From Dirofilaria immitis (taxonomy: Eukaryota > Nematoda > Chromadorea > Rhabditida > Onchocercidae), in the NCBI GenBank assembly GCA_024305405.1, contig JAKNDB010000068.1:2164501-2228500 (forward strand): 64,000 nt of DNA, given 5' to 3'. Shown one piece after another: positions 62,539 through 64,000 of the stretch (positions are counted from its first letter, which is position 1; the number at the start of each line of letters is the position of its first letter). Under the pieces are notes generated by a model. It ran no database searches, was not told the origin of the DNA, and saw only the letters and a list, made by a program, of their open reading frames with translations. The position numbers and the translations under genes were made by a program.

Positions 62539-63385
62539 TCACAGTCTTGCATACGAAATTATTTCCTCTGTTAATATAGCTGTGTTGATAACGTCATCTG
62601 TAGGTATAATTCTCTTGCAATGAAGTATTCTAGCTTTCTCTTTATGTATCTTCAAAGTATATTTTCGAGTAAATTTTTTTCCGCATAAATCAGATTTGAA
62701 CGGTTTCTTCCTGTATTTGTTTGATTATGTGTTATCAGATTGGAGACTTGACTGAAATTTCTACCGCGCGTATGTATTTGGTAATGTATTTTCAAATTGA
62801 AGCGTTGAGTGAAATTTCTACCGCAAACATTGCATTTGAACGGTCTCTCGCCTGTATGTATTCGAATATGTCTATTCAGATCGCCGTTCCGAAAGAATCT
62901 TTCATTGCATACACTGCATTCGAACGGCTCTCTCTATGTGTTGATTGTGTGCTATCAGATCGTTGCTCTGAAGGAATCTTTTACTGCATACATCGCATTT
63001 GAATGGTCCCTTACCTGTATGCTTTCGGTAATGTTTTTGCATACCGGAGTGTTGAGTGAAATTTCTACCGCAAACATTGCATTTGAACGGTCTTTCGCCT
63101 AAATGTATTCGAATATGTTCCTTCAGATGGTCGTTCCGAAGGAATCCTTTATTGCACACATTGCATTTGAACGGTCTCTCGCCTGTATGTTTTCGAATAT
63201 GTCTATTCAGAACGCTGTACCGAAAGAATCTTTTGATTGCATACACTGCATTCGAACGATTTCTCTCTATGTGTCCAATTGTGTGCTATCAGATCGTTGC
63301 TCTGAAGGAATCCTTTATTGCATATATTGCATTTGAACGGATCTGTTATTCCTAACTGTAGTAATGAATCACTTTCAGCTAGCAT
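62539..63385 (-). pseudogene. C2H2 zinc-finger gene copy C, frameshifted
   Basis: Inverted partner of copy A. It shares the first frameshift near 63230; the second break near 62935 differs by one G, and the A-run at 62678-62684 is one base longer, so the terminal frame continues to a TGA lying in the left target duplication of the LTR-like insertion. About eight finger units are visible across frames. Confidence 0.8.
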
Positions 63386-64000
63386 CTGAAACTATTTGAA
63401 ATGATTCACTTCATAACTTTAATTTATTATTTTCTTAAAATTTTTGAGCAATCTCAACAGTGCAAAGAGATTCCATTGATATCACTGCATATGTTGTGGA
63501 ATATTTGAACAATAATATTTCATAACCATTCGATATTGATTACTTCTTAAAAGTTTTCGAAGAATTAGAACATATTTTGAAAAGAATAACAGTTTTGCTG
63601 TTTTATTGTAATTGATCCAAAATAGAATATAACGTGTGGAATGATAAAAAATTTGATTTGAGGTGATTTTTGAATCTAAAATATTTTCTATGCTGAATTT
63701 AAAACCTATGACGTGGAAAAACAAAAAAGAAACTCACGAACTGATATCTGCGATATAATTCAGACTATTATTAGTTAATGTTATGCTAAAGATAGTTTAA
63801 ACGCAAAATATTGACTATTTCAACAGAGACGACAAAAACCAATAAGGGTAAAAAACCAAAGTGGAAGATTTATAAGTATTTAATTTTCATAGTCAAAACA
63901 ATAATTTGTTCACTTACTTGTGCGATGCATGATGGCAATGTAGCTATCAGGATGTAGTAAAGAAGCAGAATATTGATTCGCAAGCAATTTCCACAATTAA

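Larger units (their letters stand above)
61446..64000. repeat. Inverted repeat, right arm (runs off the window)
   Basis: Reverse complement of 48457-51010. Confidence 0.95.

Overview
The window looks like nuclear DNA of a parasitic nematode, most probably a filarial or related spirurid. It is strongly AT-rich, has introns of roughly 100-600 bp with nematode-type splice sites (TTTTCAG acceptors; GTAAGT, GTATGT and GTTGGA donors), and carries three kinds of nematode-specific evidence: a fozi-1-like gene (zinc fingers plus a formin FH2 domain), an Ascaris-type TIL protease-inhibitor gene, and SL1 spliced-leader-like sequences. A decayed fragment of a bacterial priA gene, resembling the Wolbachia/Rickettsiales type, points to a lineage that has or had Wolbachia. 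No prokaryotic gene organisation is present.

Layout. 1-3.4 kb: tandem repeat, a foldback element and unannotated AT-rich DNA. 3.4-10.4 kb (minus): a fifteen-exon fozi-1-like gene, the only large conserved gene. 10.4-41.8 kb: gene-poor DNA full of microsatellites, minisatellites and two long-range duplications (22.6-25.1 kb with 39.4-41.8 kb; 15.5-20.7 kb with 52.7-54.9 kb), with the priA fragment at 34.0 kb. 41.8-52.7 kb: accessory block made of C2H2 zinc-finger gene copies, broken BEL/Pao retrotransposon pieces on both strands, and LTR fragments carrying SL1-like sequence. 55.9-57.2 kb (plus): a complete three-exon secreted TIL inhibitor gene. 58.6-64.0 kb: more zinc-finger copies, ending in a 2.55-kb inverted copy of 48.46-51.01 kb that runs off the window.

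Three loci look potentially functional: the fozi-1-like gene, the TIL inhibitor and the 184-codon zinc-finger ORF at 60.0 kb. The other four zinc-finger loci are broken by frameshifts. The most interesting signals are the SL1-like 22-mer inside a BEL/Pao-type LTR just upstream of the primer-binding region, the bacterial priA fragment, and the palindromic zinc-finger family with an LTR-like insertion that has target duplications and an empty site in a paralogue. All similarity statements are from reading the sequence; no search was run.
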